Part shown: positions 13,226 to 13,253 of the stretch, one piece after another
How positions within the stretch are numbered: the first letter of the stretch is position 1
Layout: every line of letters starts with the position of its first letter
Origin: Lachnospiraceae bacterium UBA7225
Lineage (GTDB): Bacteria; Bacillota; Clostridia; Lachnospirales; Lachnospiraceae
Direction: 5' to 3'
Assembly: GCA_002473385.1 (NCBI GenBank)
Contig: DKTR01000035.1
Location: 46,853 to 60,105, forward strand
Length of the DNA: 13,253 bases
The notes under the pieces: generated by a model
Databases searched by the model: none
What the model was told of the DNA's origin: nothing
Seen by the model: only the letters and a program-made list of their open reading frames with translations
Position numbers and translations under genes: made by a program

Positions 13226-13253
13226 TGGGACCTATAGGGCTCGAACCTATGAC
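13226..13253 (-). tRNA. Partial tRNA, 3' end only (isotype uncertain, possibly elongator Met)
   Basis: The minus strand shows a T-arm ATAGG-TTCGAGC-CCTAT, the acceptor 3' strand AGGTCCC and discriminator A at 13226, with no encoded CCA. The anticodon lies beyond the window edge. The variable-loop GTC and T-arm resemble some clostridial tRNA-Met genes, but that is only a guess. It precedes tRNA-Leu by 25 nt in the same orientation. Confidence 0.85.

Noticed and set aside
13111..13253. tRNA cluster as an integration (att) site
   Set aside because: No integrase gene and no second copy of the tRNA 3' end is visible in the window.

Overview
The window looks like chromosomal DNA of a Gram-positive Clostridia member, most likely a Lachnospiraceae gut commensal. 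Supporting signs are moderate GC, strong GGAGG-type ribosome binding sites, frequent TTG starts, a DUF5721 protein, a DegV protein, an HrcA/CIRCE site and tRNA genes without encoded CCA. The family assignment rests on recognised protein types, not on a database search. I see no insertion sequence, phage, CRISPR array or riboswitch.

Layout. Positions 1-2564 (+) hold the end of a PHP-domain phosphoesterase, a Cof-type HAD phosphatase and pyruvate kinase, packed as one operon that ends at a hairpin usable in both directions. Positions 2687-6495 (-) hold a three-gene operon read LRR protein, then VWA/DUF2201-like protein, then MoxR-like AAA+ ATPase. This is the least conventional block: an ATPase plus VWA pair resembling RavA-ViaA, with a leucine-rich-repeat partner. 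Positions 6575-7870 (-) hold a small membrane protein with an extremely acidic tail and a DegV fatty-acid-binding protein. Positions 8041-10737 (+) hold a DUF5721 protein and the Hsp90 chaperone htpG. A perfect CIRCE operator lies between them, overlapping the DUF5721 stop codon.

Positions 10896-11599 (-) hold a membrane protein and its translationally coupled Xre-type regulator. Their promoter is built from three 23-bp-spaced dyads, with the -35 and -10 boxes in the same register of the repeat. This is the clearest regulatory structure in the window. Positions 11736-13046 (-) encode a phenylacetate-CoA ligase/CapK-like adenylate-forming enzyme. It is followed (13071-13253, -) by the terminator of a tRNA cluster, a tRNA-Leu(UAA), and the 3' end of another tRNA.

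The strongest candidates for something under-described are the LRR-VWA-AAA+ module, whose VWA protein has lost the glutamate of a zinc-protease-like motif, and the tandem-operator promoter of the regulator/membrane-protein pair. HtpG is also unusual in carrying two charged insertions and in having its CIRCE upstream of the -35 box.
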